Source: Collimonas fungivorans Ter331 (GTDB lineage: Bacteria > Pseudomonadota > Gammaproteobacteria > Burkholderiales > Burkholderiaceae_D). From it: DNA of 64,000 bases. The stretch's first letter is position 1. Each line of letters starts with the position of its first letter. This document shows positions 51,565 to 60,596 of this stretch, piece after piece. Where the stretch lies: NCBI RefSeq assembly GCF_000221045.1, contig NC_015856.1, forward strand, positions 62,001 through 126,000, given 5' to 3'. A program made the translations under genes and the position numbers. Below the pieces are notes generated by a model, which saw only the letters and a program-made list of their open reading frames with translations, made no database searches and was not told the origin of the DNA.

Positions 51565-54204
51565 ATGAGCAACATACTTCAGAGCCTGCAAAGCCTCATT
51601 AGCGGGCGCCAGACCAACCGTATCCTGCGCCTGTCCTTTCCCCACGATGATGGCCCATCTGCGCAGCTGCTGGTCAACAAGCTCGATGCGGTGGAAAGCC
51701 TGTCGCGTGATTTTGAATTTACCGTAGAGCTGCTGTCCGATGATGCCAGCCTGGCGCTCAAGGATTTGCAAGGCAAGCTGTTTAACGTAGAACTGGTGCG
51801 CGCCGACGGCAGCCTGCGCTACTTCAGCGGCTACTGCTTTGAATTCCGCCTGGTGAAGACCGACGGCAGCATCAGTTTTTATCAGGCCAAACTCGGCCCC
51901 TGGTTGCACTACCTGCGCCTGCGCCAGGACAACTACATCTTCCACGGCAAGACCCTGCGCGAGCAGACCGAGAGCATCTTCAGCGATTACGGCACCCATC
52001 CCGACTGGGATGTGCGGGTGCGCGGCGAAGATGTGGCAATGACCGACGCCTGCCAGTTCAACGAGAGCGATTTCAATTACCTGCACCGGCGCTGGGAAGC
52101 GGCCGGCTGGTCGTACTGGTATGAACATACTGACAAGGGTCACAAGCTGATCCTGACCGACGACACCACCCAGGCAGCAGCGATCGACAACGGCCCCGAG
52201 ATCCGCTTCCAGCGCCATGGCGGTGCGATTGAGGAAGACGGCATCGGCGACTGGTCGCCGGTGCGCCAGATCGTGCCCGGCAGCGTCAGCCTGGCAGGGT
52301 TTAATTTTAAAAGTCCGGTGCCCAGTAACGTCGGTGTGCCGACCCTGAACAAGCAGGGCGATGTCCTCAATATCGAATCCTACGAATACACCGGCACCTA
52401 TGGCTATAAAGGTAGCCAGGATGGCGACAAGCAGGCGCAGCTGCGCATGGAAGAGATCGAGGCAGCCGGTAAACACTTTGAAGCCAAAGGCAATAACCGC
52501 TCGGTACTGCCGGGACGGTATTTCCGTTTAAGCAATCATTTTGCCTTCAATCCCTTCGGCAGCCATGAAGAAGCCGGTAAAAGCGAATTCCTGATCCTCA
52601 CCGTCCACCACAAGGCGACCAACAATTATCTGCAGCAGGCCAGCGACAAGGCCGATTACAGCAACGCATTAACCTGCATCCGTAAAACCATCCCCTGGCG
52701 TCCAGGCCGCGGTTTTAACAGCACTGCCACCAGGATCCAGGCGCCACAGACCGCGACCGTGGTCGGACCTTCCGGCCAGGACAGCATCTATACCGATGAA
52801 TACGGCCGTATCCGTGTCCAGTTCCACTGGGACCGGATCGGCAACAACGATGAAAAGAGCTCGGCCTGGATCCGTGTTGCCTCCGGCTGGGCCGGCAGCG
52901 AACTGGGAGCGGCGGCGATTCCCCGGGTCGGCAGCGAAGTGATCGTGCAATGGCTCGATGGCAACCCTGACCGGCCCCTGATTACCGGCAGCGTCTATAA
53001 CCAGCGCAACATGCCGCCCTGGAAGCTGGCGACCCAGCAATCGTTGATGGGCCTCAGAAGCCGTGAGCTGACCCCGAATGGCGGCAACCAGGCAGGGGGT
53101 CGCAGCAACCACCTGATCCTGGACGACACCAACGCCAAGATCCAGGCCCAATTAAAGAGCGATCACCAGCACAGCCAGCTCAGCCTGGGCAACATCACCC
53201 GCATTGAAGACAATGCCGGCCGCAAGGATGCACGCGGCGAAGGCTGGGAACTGAGAACCGATGGTCATGGCGTGGCCCGTTCAGCGAAAGGCATGCTGAT
53301 CACCACTGAAGGGCGCAGCAATGCGGCTTCGCACATGAAGGATATGGGCGAGACGGTGCAAAGGCTTACCTCTGCGCGCGACCAGCACGAGACGCTGGCG
53401 GAGATGGCGCAGCAGGCGGGGGCGCAGGAGAAGCAGGGTCAGCAGGCCGATGTTGCGCAGATTCTCAAGACGCAGAATGAGGCAATCAAGGGTGGCACAG
53501 CAAAAGAGGGCAGTTTCCCGGAACTGGCCCAACCGCATCTGGTGCTGGCCAGTCCCGCCGGCATAGAAACCACCACCGCGCAATCGACGCACATTGCCAG
53601 CGATGAGCACACCGCCATCACTACCGGCAAGAGTCTGTCCATTGCCAGTGGCGATAGCCTGTTTGCCAGTATTACGAATACTTTCCGCTTGTTTGTACAA
53701 AAAACGGGAATGAAAATGGTCGCAGCTGCCGGCGATGTGGATATGCAGACTCTCTCAGACAGCATCAACCTGCTGGCCAAGTTGAACATCACGCAAACTG
53801 CAAACACCATTACCATTACCGCCAAAGAAGAGGTAGTGATCAATGGCGGAGGCAGTTACGGGAAATTCAATGCCGGCGGCATCGAGCACGGTACTAACGG
53901 CAATTATGTCGCCCATGCAGCTACGCACAGCTTGCCAGGAGCGAAAAATCTGGCCATCAAAATGCCTGAGTTCCCTCACGTAGCTATGCCTGGCGTGTTC
54001 AATGAATATTTTCATATCGCTGAAGAAGGCACGGGAAAAAAATTGGCCAACATACCGTACACTCTCGCACGTCATTCAACAGGTGAGACGATAGAAGGAG
54101 TAACCGCCACAAATGGCAAGACACAATTAGCTGGCACTGAAAAAAAATCCGACGATCTGCATTTCTTCTATACAGGTGATAAAAAGGAAAATCATGGCTG
54201 GTGA
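51565..54204 (+). CDS. vgrG: VgrG spike protein 2 with C-terminal extension
   Basis: About 879 aa. VgrG core to about residue 490 ('CQFNESDFNYLHRRWEAAGWSYW' part: FNESDFNYLHRRW; 'FHWDRIG'; 'AAIPRVGSEVIVQW'), then 'SNHLILDDTNAKIQAQL' opening the needle, a DUF2345 domain (about 580-780) and a C-terminal transthyretin-like domain 'IPYTLARHSTGETIEGVTATNGKT' of which IPYTLARHSTGETIEG is shown. Such extensions bind cargo effectors, here probably the protein encoded next. ATG 51565 is preferred by GGGA five bases upstream; 51553 is an alternative. Only about 2% of the window earlier, vgrG1 has a different, TVTG-rich tail. Confidence 0.95.
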   Translation: MSNILQSLQSLISGRQTNRILRLSFPHDDGPSAQLLVNKLDAVESLSRDFEFTVELLSDDASLALKDLQGKLFNVELVRADGSLRYFSGYCFEFRLVKTDGSISFYQAKLGPWLHYLRLRQDNYIFHGKTLREQTESIFSDYGTHPDWDVRVRGEDVAMTDACQFNESDFNYLHRRWEAAGWSYWYEHTDKGHKLILTDDTTQAAAIDNGPEIRFQRHGGAIEEDGIGDWSPVRQIVPGSVSLAGFNFKSPVPSNVGVPTLNKQGDVLNIESYEYTGTYGYKGSQDGDKQAQLRMEEIEAAGKHFEAKGNNRSVLPGRYFRLSNHFAFNPFGSHEEAGKSEFLILTVHHKATNNYLQQASDKADYSNALTCIRKTIPWRPGRGFNSTATRIQAPQTATVVGPSGQDSIYTDEYGRIRVQFHWDRIGNNDEKSSAWIRVASGWAGSELGAAAIPRVGSEVIVQWLDGNPDRPLITGSVYNQRNMPPWKLATQQSLMGLRSRELTPNGGNQAGGRSNHLILDDTNAKIQAQLKSDHQHSQLSLGNITRIEDNAGRKDARGEGWELRTDGHGVARSAKGMLITTEGRSNAASHMKDMGETVQRLTSARDQHETLAEMAQQAGAQEKQGQQADVAQILKTQNEAIKGGTAKEGSFPELAQPHLVLASPAGIETTTAQSTHIASDEHTAITTGKSLSIASGDSLFASITNTFRLFVQKTGMKMVAAAGDVDMQTLSDSINLLAKLNITQTANTITITAKEEVVINGGGSYGKFNAGGIEHGTNGNYVAHAATHSLPGAKNLAIKMPEFPHVAMPGVFNEYFHIAEEGTGKKLANIPYTLARHSTGETIEGVTATNGKTQLAGTEKKSDDLHFFYTGDKKENHGW

Positions 54205-55408
54205 AGAAACAAAGACCATTGGCAGACTGCTTAAAGTAGCCAAATCCACGCCATCTGAAAATCAGGAAGGTGTTGCCGCGCAAATTAAATTCGCGGCATT
54301 GGCGAAATACGAGGTCAATGTACGTTCGTTTCACCCTAACCGGCAATTTGAACGCAAGGGCTTTAGATTCCATGGGGACAATCGAGGCTTTTCTTTGGGG
54401 GAGAGCTGGGTTGGCGGGGATGATTCAAAAGGTCGGCCCACATCGCGAATTTGGCAGCGGTATATTCTAGATACGAATTTAATGGTGACCGGAGCATTAA
54501 CAAAATCCACCGATTCAAATTTGGAACAAGCGTCAAATCCTTCTGACTCCGGCCCTGGTCTATGGAGCATATTTGGAAGCCGAGAAGACTATAAGAAAAA
54601 GGAATTTCAACCGCACGGCACGCTTGTAGTTACGCAGGTCAACACTCCGCATGGCGGGCAAAAGGAACTTCGAACGAAAAGCTGGTACGGTGGTATAAAT
54701 TTTGCGTTTTTGATGTCGAAGCCTATAGAAAAAGTAATTGGTACAACCCCCGTACCTTCATTGGACGTATTTAATGAAATATGGATCAAGGTAGAGAGGG
54801 TTAATCTCTATATGGACATATTGTCTCTAACCTATGGAGATGGTTTTCCAAATTGCGAAAGCTTCGTAAAAGATCCCGCAGGGAATACGCTCTTCTTGGG
54901 AAGTCACGTGCGCATCGGAGACCCGTCTACTCATTTGTGGAACGTGAATAAGCGTTTGATGTGGGCCAACACGATACGTATAGAAATAGACGAAAAGGGT
55001 AATTTCGGCCAAAAGCTTTGGGTATTCGGGCAGGTCTTGGGTGGGTCTCCTAGCTTACGCGAGTTATATCCGACCTCAGGAGAAGACGAGACATGCATGA
55101 TCGCGTCCGGTGACATGAAGTCCGACGTATCAAAAAAAACATGGGGAAAATTTGAGTGGAATTGTGGTGATCCTACTCAAATTACTCAACCAGAAAAAGG
55201 GAGCACGCTGCCTCTGTATTTATCAGCCTATCAAACGCCCCTCGATGTGTTGTCCGGCCTATTAGATGCAACATGGAAAATCGGGCCACGGAATAAAACT
55301 ACACGTGACGATTGGAACAACTATCATTTGCATCGCAATCCAAACGAAGGACGGACAAAAGATGATTACGATCTGGCTGACGAAAAATGGAAGCTAAAAA
55401 AGCAATGA
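54194..55408 (+). CDS. Unknown protein after vgrG2, candidate T6SS effector
   Basis: About 404 aa. The start overlaps the vgrG2 stop by 11 bases and has AAGGA ahead of it, so it is translated together with its likely carrier. No signal peptide, no membrane helix, no PAAR or RHS part. Noticeable blocks are 'GFRFHGDNRGFSLG' with 'TSRIWQRYILDT' and 'YGDGFPNCESFVKD' with 'LGSHVRIGDP'. I cannot assign a catalytic family. The gene is clearly AT-richer than the T6SS core genes, a sign of recent gain. A cargo effector is the best reading of the context. Confidence 0.6.
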   Translation: MAGEETKTIGRLLKVAKSTPSENQEGVAAQIKFAALAKYEVNVRSFHPNRQFERKGFRFHGDNRGFSLGESWVGGDDSKGRPTSRIWQRYILDTNLMVTGALTKSTDSNLEQASNPSDSGPGLWSIFGSREDYKKKEFQPHGTLVVTQVNTPHGGQKELRTKSWYGGINFAFLMSKPIEKVIGTTPVPSLDVFNEIWIKVERVNLYMDILSLTYGDGFPNCESFVKDPAGNTLFLGSHVRIGDPSTHLWNVNKRLMWANTIRIEIDEKGNFGQKLWVFGQVLGGSPSLRELYPTSGEDETCMIASGDMKSDVSKKTWGKFEWNCGDPTQITQPEKGSTLPLYLSAYQTPLDVLSGLLDATWKIGPRNKTTRDDWNNYHLHRNPNEGRTKDDYDLADEKWKLKKQ

Positions 55409-56307
55409 GAATATGGTTAACACGAAAGCGGAATCTATGGCTGGCATTTTTTCTGCTCGCCGCATTGAGTTATGGAACAGTGAGATTTTATAAGGAAATA
55501 ACGATGCCCGCCCCACTGGTATTTCTGATCCCCGATAGCTATATTGGGCCTGTGTTTTTTTTCTTTGGTCAAGCCGACGGTGTAGATGTGAAATCCGACC
55601 CTCTCGGCAAAGCCGTGTGGGTTCCAGAAAATGGCGTAGTCAAATTGAAAGCTCCTGTAGATGAAGTGATGGGAGACTCTACCCCTGGTCACAGAGCAAC
55701 CTATATGGTCTCCGTTTCGAAAACAGGAGAACGGAAAATTCTAAAAATGCATGGTGATGCAGCTCAAGATGACGACGACAAATGGTTTACCTTCTACTTT
55801 GACGAAAACACTCAAATTCATAAATTTCCGACTGCATCGGAAAGTGGCAAATCCAGATTTTATTATTTTACCGACGTCCAAAAAAACGAGCCTATGGTGT
55901 TTAACCATGGTAGCTGTTCCCATCAGGATTTCATTCCCGATAACGATGCAACTGCAGAGGCTCCGGCGTGTGGAAAATTTCTAGTTGTATCGCCAAATCA
56001 ATATTTAACGTTACCCGACTGGATGTGGAAAAACCTTCAGCATGCTTACAGCTCTATCCAGTCGTTCGAAACCGAAGCGAATCAGCGTGTACAACTAAAA
56101 AAGGAGTACTACACTCCAGAGCAATCGGCACTCAAACAACCTGACGCGCCGCTACGCGAAAAAGCCGGCCAACCGAGTCCAAAGACAGGAGTGTGGGAGT
56201 CTATGGACGCTGTTCCAGTCCAACGCATCTTCAAAGCAGGAGAGATTATGCCCAATCTGAAATCGGCGTATGGGCTAACCGTGTGGCAATGGCTAAGAGA
56301 TTCTTAG
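55405..56307 (+). CDS. Membrane-anchored DUF6843-like protein, candidate immunity protein
   Basis: About 300 aa. One N-terminal membrane helix ('LWLAFFLLAALSYGTVRF') puts the rest in the periplasm. The block 'LVFLIPDSYIGPVFFFFGQADG' (seen as FLIPDSYIGPVF) resembles the opening of DUF6843 proteins, and 'VPENGVVKLKAP' supports it. The ATG at 55405 overlaps the previous stop (ATGA), so coupling decides the start; 55387 is also in frame. A periplasmic partner of a periplasm-targeted effector is the likely role. AT-rich like its neighbours. Confidence 0.55.
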   Translation: MRIWLTRKRNLWLAFFLLAALSYGTVRFYKEITMPAPLVFLIPDSYIGPVFFFFGQADGVDVKSDPLGKAVWVPENGVVKLKAPVDEVMGDSTPGHRATYMVSVSKTGERKILKMHGDAAQDDDDKWFTFYFDENTQIHKFPTASESGKSRFYYFTDVQKNEPMVFNHGSCSHQDFIPDNDATAEAPACGKFLVVSPNQYLTLPDWMWKNLQHAYSSIQSFETEANQRVQLKKEYYTPEQSALKQPDAPLREKAGQPSPKTGVWESMDAVPVQRIFKAGEIMPNLKSAYGLTVWQWLRDS

Positions 56308-56441
56308 GGTACTCAATCTGCTCAATGGTACCCGCTGTGCTGACAAAATTCTCGGCCACGCGTGAGCAAAAAGAAACTGAACTCAAGGCCAAAGGCATGG
56401 CAATTGACGAAACGTATCGAGACCCTCCGATTCCGAGTTGA
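56289..56441 (+). CDS. Short unknown frame after the DUF6843-like gene
   Basis: 50 residues if started at the ATG 56289, which overlaps the previous gene in another frame. Contains 'TKFSATREQKETELKAKG' (ATREQKETEL). No ribosome site is clear. The charged helix-like tail could be the end of a degraded gene, so it may be a remnant rather than a working gene. Confidence 0.25.
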   Translation: MAKRFLGYSICSMVPAVLTKFSATREQKETELKAKGMAIDETYRDPPIPS

Positions 56442-56494
56442 AGCGGGAAAACGCCCGGGAAGGCGTAATCATCCTTTGATGAACAGTTCTATCA

Positions 56495-56638
56495 ATGACG
56501 TTTAGGAAATTTCTTTCTAAAAACTGGGTTCTTGGCGTATTGGCGCTATGGCTAATTGCCTCTATGGGGAACGCATTCTGGTTTGTGTTTAATCTCTTGG
56601 CGAAAAAATTCTTCGTAATATGCGTGCAGCCCTCTTAA
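56495..56638 (+). CDS. 47-aa hydrophobic peptide
   Basis: One membrane helix ('VLGVLALWLIASMGNAFWFVF'; VLGVLALWLIAS is enough) with a basic N-terminus ('MTFRKFLSKN') and a short tail. The stop lies 19 bases inside the next membrane-protein gene, a coupling-like overlap. Weak ribosome site. It may be a small membrane protein or the remains of a larger one. Confidence 0.3.
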   Translation: MTFRKFLSKNWVLGVLALWLIASMGNAFWFVFNLLAKKFFVICVQPS

Positions 56639-57054
56639 AATTTCTACGTACGGCAGCTTTGATGCTGATCGCGTTTGGGATTTTTGCCGTAACGTATAAA
56701 GATCACGGTGAGAACTGGTTTTCACTATGGGTGGGGATACTTCTCATATTGAGTGTTTTTCTGCTTTTCGATTTTCGAAATATCGTAAAACTTCTTTTTT
56801 CGATTAATACTCCAGAGGGAGAATTCAAGATACTGGCACACACTGGCGCAATTTTCTTGGGGACATTTTTTTATTTTGCAACCGCTTCATCAAAGGACGC
56901 AGCGTCCAAAATATCTCCTTGGGCAGCCGCGATTCTCGGGCTGTTAACTGTGTATTTATTTTATTTTCTTTGGTGGCTGGTATTCGAACGTCCTTTTTCT
57001 GGCTCCAGCAAGAAGCATAAGCCTCCAAAGAAGCGCAAGCACCCAATCCCTTAG
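56620..57054 (+). CDS. Small membrane protein with four predicted helices
   Basis: 144 aa: hydrophobic segments near 8-26, 33-51, 72-88 and 98-118, then a lysine-rich tail 'KKHKPPKKRKH'. AT-rich like the genes before it. Multi-helix proteins after T6SS effectors are often immunity proteins against membrane or cell-wall toxins, but no family is recognised. Last gene of the AT-rich island; the next genes are ordinary. Confidence 0.5.
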   Translation: MRAALLKFLRTAALMLIAFGIFAVTYKDHGENWFSLWVGILLILSVFLLFDFRNIVKLLFSINTPEGEFKILAHTGAIFLGTFFYFATASSKDAASKISPWAAAILGLLTVYLFYFLWWLVFERPFSGSSKKHKPPKKRKHPIP

Positions 57055-57166
57055 GCTAGAGCGGATCGTTCATAAGCTGCCGGATGCCATCTGCGGCCTG
57101 TCTATTCCAACAGTAAGCGCGTGCAAGAAAATATTCCATCCAAATGAATAATCGTCGTTTGATCCA

Positions 57167-57574
57167 TCAATCATACGGCGGCCCCTTGAGCTCAACCACA
57201 TTCCCCTCCGGATCCGTGACATAAATCGACGGCCCTTCCCCTTCCGCCCCGTTTCTTGACTCAAGCTCGCCAGCCGCTACGCCATGCGCAACAAGATGCG
57301 CGCGAATCGTCGCTTCGTCGAAGGGTTCAACCCGAAAGCAGAAATGATCGAGGTTGCGCCCTTCCTTCCCCGGCGCCGCGCCGCCCACACTGCCAAGCTT
57401 GCCATCGACCGGCACCAGGTCGAGCATGGCGCTGCCGGCGCGCAGCTGGACCAGGCCGATATTGTCCAGGCGACGGTCAACAGTGCAGCCGAGCGCGTCG
57501 CAGTAAAAGCGCAGCATCTGTTCAAGATCGGTCACGCGCAATACGATGTGGTCGATTTCACGGATATGTATCAT
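57167..57574 (-). CDS. VOC-family (glyoxalase/fosfomycin-like) protein
   Basis: 135 aa. 'REIDHIVLRVTDLEQMLRFY' (HIVLRVTDLEQM) opens the first half and 'LDHFCFRV' the second, with 'YVTDPEGNVVEL' at the end; these supply the usual His and Glu metal ligands. The family includes glyoxalase I, extradiol enzymes and resistance proteins. Nothing nearby fixes the substrate. It is followed downstream by nothing in the same direction within 100 bases. Confidence 0.85.
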   Translation of the reverse strand: MIHIREIDHIVLRVTDLEQMLRFYCDALGCTVDRRLDNIGLVQLRAGSAMLDLVPVDGKLGSVGGAAPGKEGRNLDHFCFRVEPFDEATIRAHLVAHGVAAGELESRNGAEGEGPSIYVTDPEGNVVELKGPPYD

Positions 57575-57622
57575 CTCGGCGCTCGTTCAAAAATTTTATT
57601 GTAGATCCGCAGGCCATTCATT

Positions 57623-58099
57623 TCACGCAGCCGCCGGTTTGCGGAACACCACCAGCTTCGACACGAACAGCTGCAGCACTTCGCCGCGCTGGTTGCGGGT
57701 TTCGCTGCGCAGTTTGACCATGCCGCGGTCCGGCCGTGAACGCGATGGCGTGATTTCCATGATTTCGCTTTCCACGCGCAGGATGTCGCCGGCGCGGGTT
57801 GCTTGCGGCCAACTGATTTCGCCGCCGGCGCCGATGATGCCGTCCTGCAGCGGCATGCCGCTGGTGACCAGCAGGCGCATGGTGATGGCCGCGGTATGCC
57901 AGCCGCTGGCCGCCAGGCCGCCGAACAGGGTGCCTTTGGCGGCGGCGTCGCTCAAGTGGAAAGGCTGGGGATCGAACTGGCGGGCGAACTCCAGGATCTG
58001 CTGTTCGTCCAGCGTGTGTTCGGCGCTGCTGAAGCGGTCGCCGGTTTTCAGGTCGTCCAGGTAGAGCCCGGGCTGCGGCTTGGCGCTGTGTTCGTTCAT
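57623..58099 (-). CDS. MaoC-like (hot dog fold) dehydratase
   Basis: About 158 aa. 'LKTGDRFSSAEHTL', 'FARQFDPQPFHL' with Asp and His of the hydratase motif, then 'FGGLAASGWHTAA' match MaoC/R-specific enoyl-CoA hydratase-like proteins. The ATG 58099 has AGGA eleven bases upstream; a longer frame to 58189 has no site. The same-strand VOC gene follows 48 bases downstream, so they may be co-transcribed. Probably hydrates or dehydrates an acyl-CoA. Confidence 0.85.
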   Translation of the reverse strand: MNEHSAKPQPGLYLDDLKTGDRFSSAEHTLDEQQILEFARQFDPQPFHLSDAAAKGTLFGGLAASGWHTAAITMRLLVTSGMPLQDGIIGAGGEISWPQATRAGDILRVESEIMEITPSRSRPDRGMVKLRSETRNQRGEVLQLFVSKLVVFRKPAAA

Positions 58100-58416
58100 T
58101 GCAGATTCCTCGCTATGGTCAGAGCTTCCTGCTCTCGGCAACCCGGGCAGGCAATAGCTGTTTGAATGTGTGCTACCGTACAGATGCAATCTTACATCCC
58201 GCCTAGAGTGAAACCATGATTGCGGATAATGATGCGCCGCAGCTTGGATGCCGCGATGTCGCCTTCGTTGCGGCCGATTCAGTCAGGGATACCGTCAGGA
58301 GCTGGGAGGTCATGGAAGCTCAGTCAAAAAATGCCGCTTTATACACGTCCTTTGCAATGCGATATATAATTTACAACGTTGTCTAATTGTTATCCTTATT
58401 CTTGATGGAGAAAAAA
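58100..58416. other. Divergent intergenic region
   Basis: 317 bases between the MaoC-like gene and the YSC84-type gene. A TATAAT at 58365-58370 lies 46 bases before the YSC84 start but has no good -35. Two short frames in opposite directions (58216-58386 plus, and near 58200-58290 minus) lack ribosome sites and are not called. Confidence 0.4.
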
Positions 58417-59007
58417 ATGCAAAATAAATTCTCATTCCCTTCCAAGGGCCTGGCAGCTGTCGCCGTCGCCATGGCCAGCCTGACGTTTGCCGGCTGCACC
58501 ACCACCATGCCGGGCAAGGACGCCAGTTCTTCAACCAGCCGCAACGACGTCAATGCCGGAGTGGACGCCACTTTGTCCAAACTGTATCAGACCGCGCCTG
58601 CTTCGCGTGACCTGGTAGCGCGCGCCAAGGGCGTATTGGTGTTCCCGGAAGTGCTGCAAGCCAGCTTTGTGATCGGCGGCGAATACGGTAAGGGCGCATT
58701 GCGCGTCGGCGGCCGCAACGTGGGCTATTACAGCACCACAGCCGGTTCCATCGGCTTCCAGGCCGGTGCGCAATCGAAAGCCATCGTACTGTTGTTCATG
58801 ACACAGGATTCGCTTGATAAATTCCGCAACAGCAACGGCTGGACTGTCGGCGCTGATGCCACCGTCGCGCTGGCCAACATTGGCGCCAACGGCAACATCG
58901 ACACCAACACCGCGCAACAGCCGATCATCGGTTTCGTGACCACCAACGGCGGCCTGATCGCCGGCGTGTCGCTGCAAGGCGCCAAGATCTCCAAGATCTC
59001 GCTTTAA
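58417..59007 (+). CDS. YSC84-related (Ysc84 actin-binding-like) lipoprotein
   Basis: 196 aa. Lipobox 'LTFAGC' then the YSC84-like domain with 'ARAKGVLVFPEV', 'SFVIGGEYGKGAL' and 'GNVGYYST'-like 'NVGYYSTTAGSIGFQ' through to the end. The family is widespread in proteobacteria as small lipoproteins, with lipid-binding suggested and no settled role. The ATG 58417 has GGAG six bases upstream; 58405 would place the site inside the gene. Confidence 0.85.
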   Translation: MQNKFSFPSKGLAAVAVAMASLTFAGCTTTMPGKDASSSTSRNDVNAGVDATLSKLYQTAPASRDLVARAKGVLVFPEVLQASFVIGGEYGKGALRVGGRNVGYYSTTAGSIGFQAGAQSKAIVLLFMTQDSLDKFRNSNGWTVGADATVALANIGANGNIDTNTAQQPIIGFVTTNGGLIAGVSLQGAKISKISL

Positions 59008-59029
59008 TTCCCGCCTGAAACCTGGCTTG

Positions 59030-59060
59030 ATGCGGCGTCCTCGGATGCCGCATTTTTTTG
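59030..59060 (+). terminator. Intrinsic terminator after the YSC84 gene
   Basis: ATGCGGC/GCCGCAT stem with an inner TCC/GGA pair, followed by seven Ts. It lies between the YSC84 gene and the convergent transporter gene. Confidence 0.8.
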
Positions 59061-59076
59061 CCTGCAGAAAAGAAGG

Positions 59077-60282
59077 CTAGTCGCCCAGCAGCTCGGCGAC
59101 CGCATGCATGCGGTCCACGTGCTTGGCGATGACCTTGACGATGACGATGATCGGAATGCCCAGCAGCATTCCCCATACTCCCCACAGCCAGCCCCAGAAC
59201 AGCAGCCCGATGAAGACCGCGGCCGCATTCATCTTCGCGATCCGGCCTATCATCCAGGTCGTCACGAATGTGCCGACCAGGGTTGCGATGACCAGCGTCG
59301 AGGCCGACACCAGCAGCATCATCGAGAACGATTCGAACTGCATGAAGGCGGTCAGGCCAGTAGCGACGGCGATCAGGATCGGACCGAAGTACGGAATGAT
59401 GTGCAGAAAACCGCTGGCGACGGCCCAGGCGCCGGCGTTCTCAAGTCCGATCAGGCGAAACACCGCCCACATCAGGACCGCCAGCAAGGCGTTCGTCACC
59501 AGCAGCATGAACATGTAGCTCTGGATCGAGGTATTGATGTCGAACAGAATGCTGACGGCTATTTTCTTGTTGGTGAGCGACGGCCCGGTCAGTTTTACCA
59601 GCTTGCGTTTGAAGGTGTCGCCTGACAGCAGCAGGAAAAACACCAGGAAGATCACCATCACCGCCTGGCCAAGGAACAGCATCGCGCCCATCGAGCCGGT
59701 CCACAGCCATTCGCTCAGTTGAAATGACGGCGGCGCCGGACTGGCTTGCCGTTTCGGATCCGGCCGCACGCCGGCAGCCTGGCCGGCGGCGGTCTGGATT
59801 TCGTTGGCCGCCGCCTGCATTTTCTGGATCGTGCTGGCCTGGCCTTGCGTCCTGGCTTGTATGCTGGCCATGGAGCGCGCCAGTTGATGGGACGCGGCCG
59901 GCAGGCGCTCGATGATGGACTGGAACTCGCCGCGCAAGGAATAGGCAACCTGGCCCAGGCCAAATAGCAAGGCCGCCATCACGATGCAGGTGCCGACCAG
60001 GCGCGGGATGCGGAGGCGTTCCAGCCACGCCACCAGGGGGTTCAAAGTGTAGGCGATGAAAATGCCGAAAACCAGCGGGATCAGGAAGCTCTGTGCCCAC
60101 TGCAGCGCAAACACCAGGGCCAGGACAGTCAGTATGCGCAAGCACAGGTTGCGAACATTGGTGGGTCCGGCGACGGTAAACGGCGCCAGCGGTCCGGTCA
60201 TCGGCGCAGCCTCGGCCTTGCTTGTTTCAGGTACTTCGCTTGCGCTTGTGTCCGCCGCTGCGATTGGTGGTTCCATGGTCAT
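59077..60282 (-). CDS. AI-2E family (PerM-like) membrane transporter
   Basis: 401 aa, seven or eight membrane helices. 'FGIFIAYTLNPLVAWLERLRIPR' (YTLNPLVAWLERL) near the N-terminus, a soluble periplasmic segment (about 110-190) and 'SGFLHIIPYFGPILIA' with 'GLLFWGWLWGVWGMLLGIP' near the end are the family marks. Members export small molecules or act as Na+/H+ antiporters; AI-2 itself is rarely the substrate. The N-terminal 45 residues are polar and alanine-rich, an addition not found in all relatives. Confidence 0.88.
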   Translation of the reverse strand: MTMEPPIAAADTSASEVPETSKAEAAPMTGPLAPFTVAGPTNVRNLCLRILTVLALVFALQWAQSFLIPLVFGIFIAYTLNPLVAWLERLRIPRLVGTCIVMAALLFGLGQVAYSLRGEFQSIIERLPAASHQLARSMASIQARTQGQASTIQKMQAAANEIQTAAGQAAGVRPDPKRQASPAPPSFQLSEWLWTGSMGAMLFLGQAVMVIFLVFFLLLSGDTFKRKLVKLTGPSLTNKKIAVSILFDINTSIQSYMFMLLVTNALLAVLMWAVFRLIGLENAGAWAVASGFLHIIPYFGPILIAVATGLTAFMQFESFSMMLLVSASTLVIATLVGTFVTTWMIGRIAKMNAAAVFIGLLFWGWLWGVWGMLLGIPIIVIVKVIAKHVDRMHAVAELLGD

Positions 60283-60596
60283 TTTCTGGTGCGCTCTTCA
60301 AGGCAAGCCGATACGAGCAGGTTACCTGCCCGGATTCATGTTTTAGGTACGTCACCGTACAAAGCCGGCATTATTTTCTTCCGGGATGATTGTGCGCCAA
60401 ATCCGGCTCCATGAACGTTTTCGCAGGTATTCATTGCAGGAGTGGTGGACAAAAAGACAAGCACGGTTTTGCGCTTTGCGGGGGATTTCCCTGGCTGCAG
60501 AAAAAGAGGTATTCTTGATTTTTGGCAAGATAAGAACACAGGAATACAGACAGAAATCCGTTCTGCCATCCCCACTACATCTCTGGAGTTTCCCGC
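60283..60596. other. Divergent intergenic region with two dyads
   Basis: 314 bases. GCAGGT-T-ACCTGC at 60317-60329 and GTACG-TCAC-CGTAC at 60347-60360 lie upstream of the transporter gene and could be regulator sites or leader structure. No gene seen. Promoters were not clear. Confidence 0.4.

Noticed and set aside
58216-58386. 56-codon frame before the YSC84 gene
   Set aside because: No ribosome site, no recognisable family, and it covers the likely promoter.
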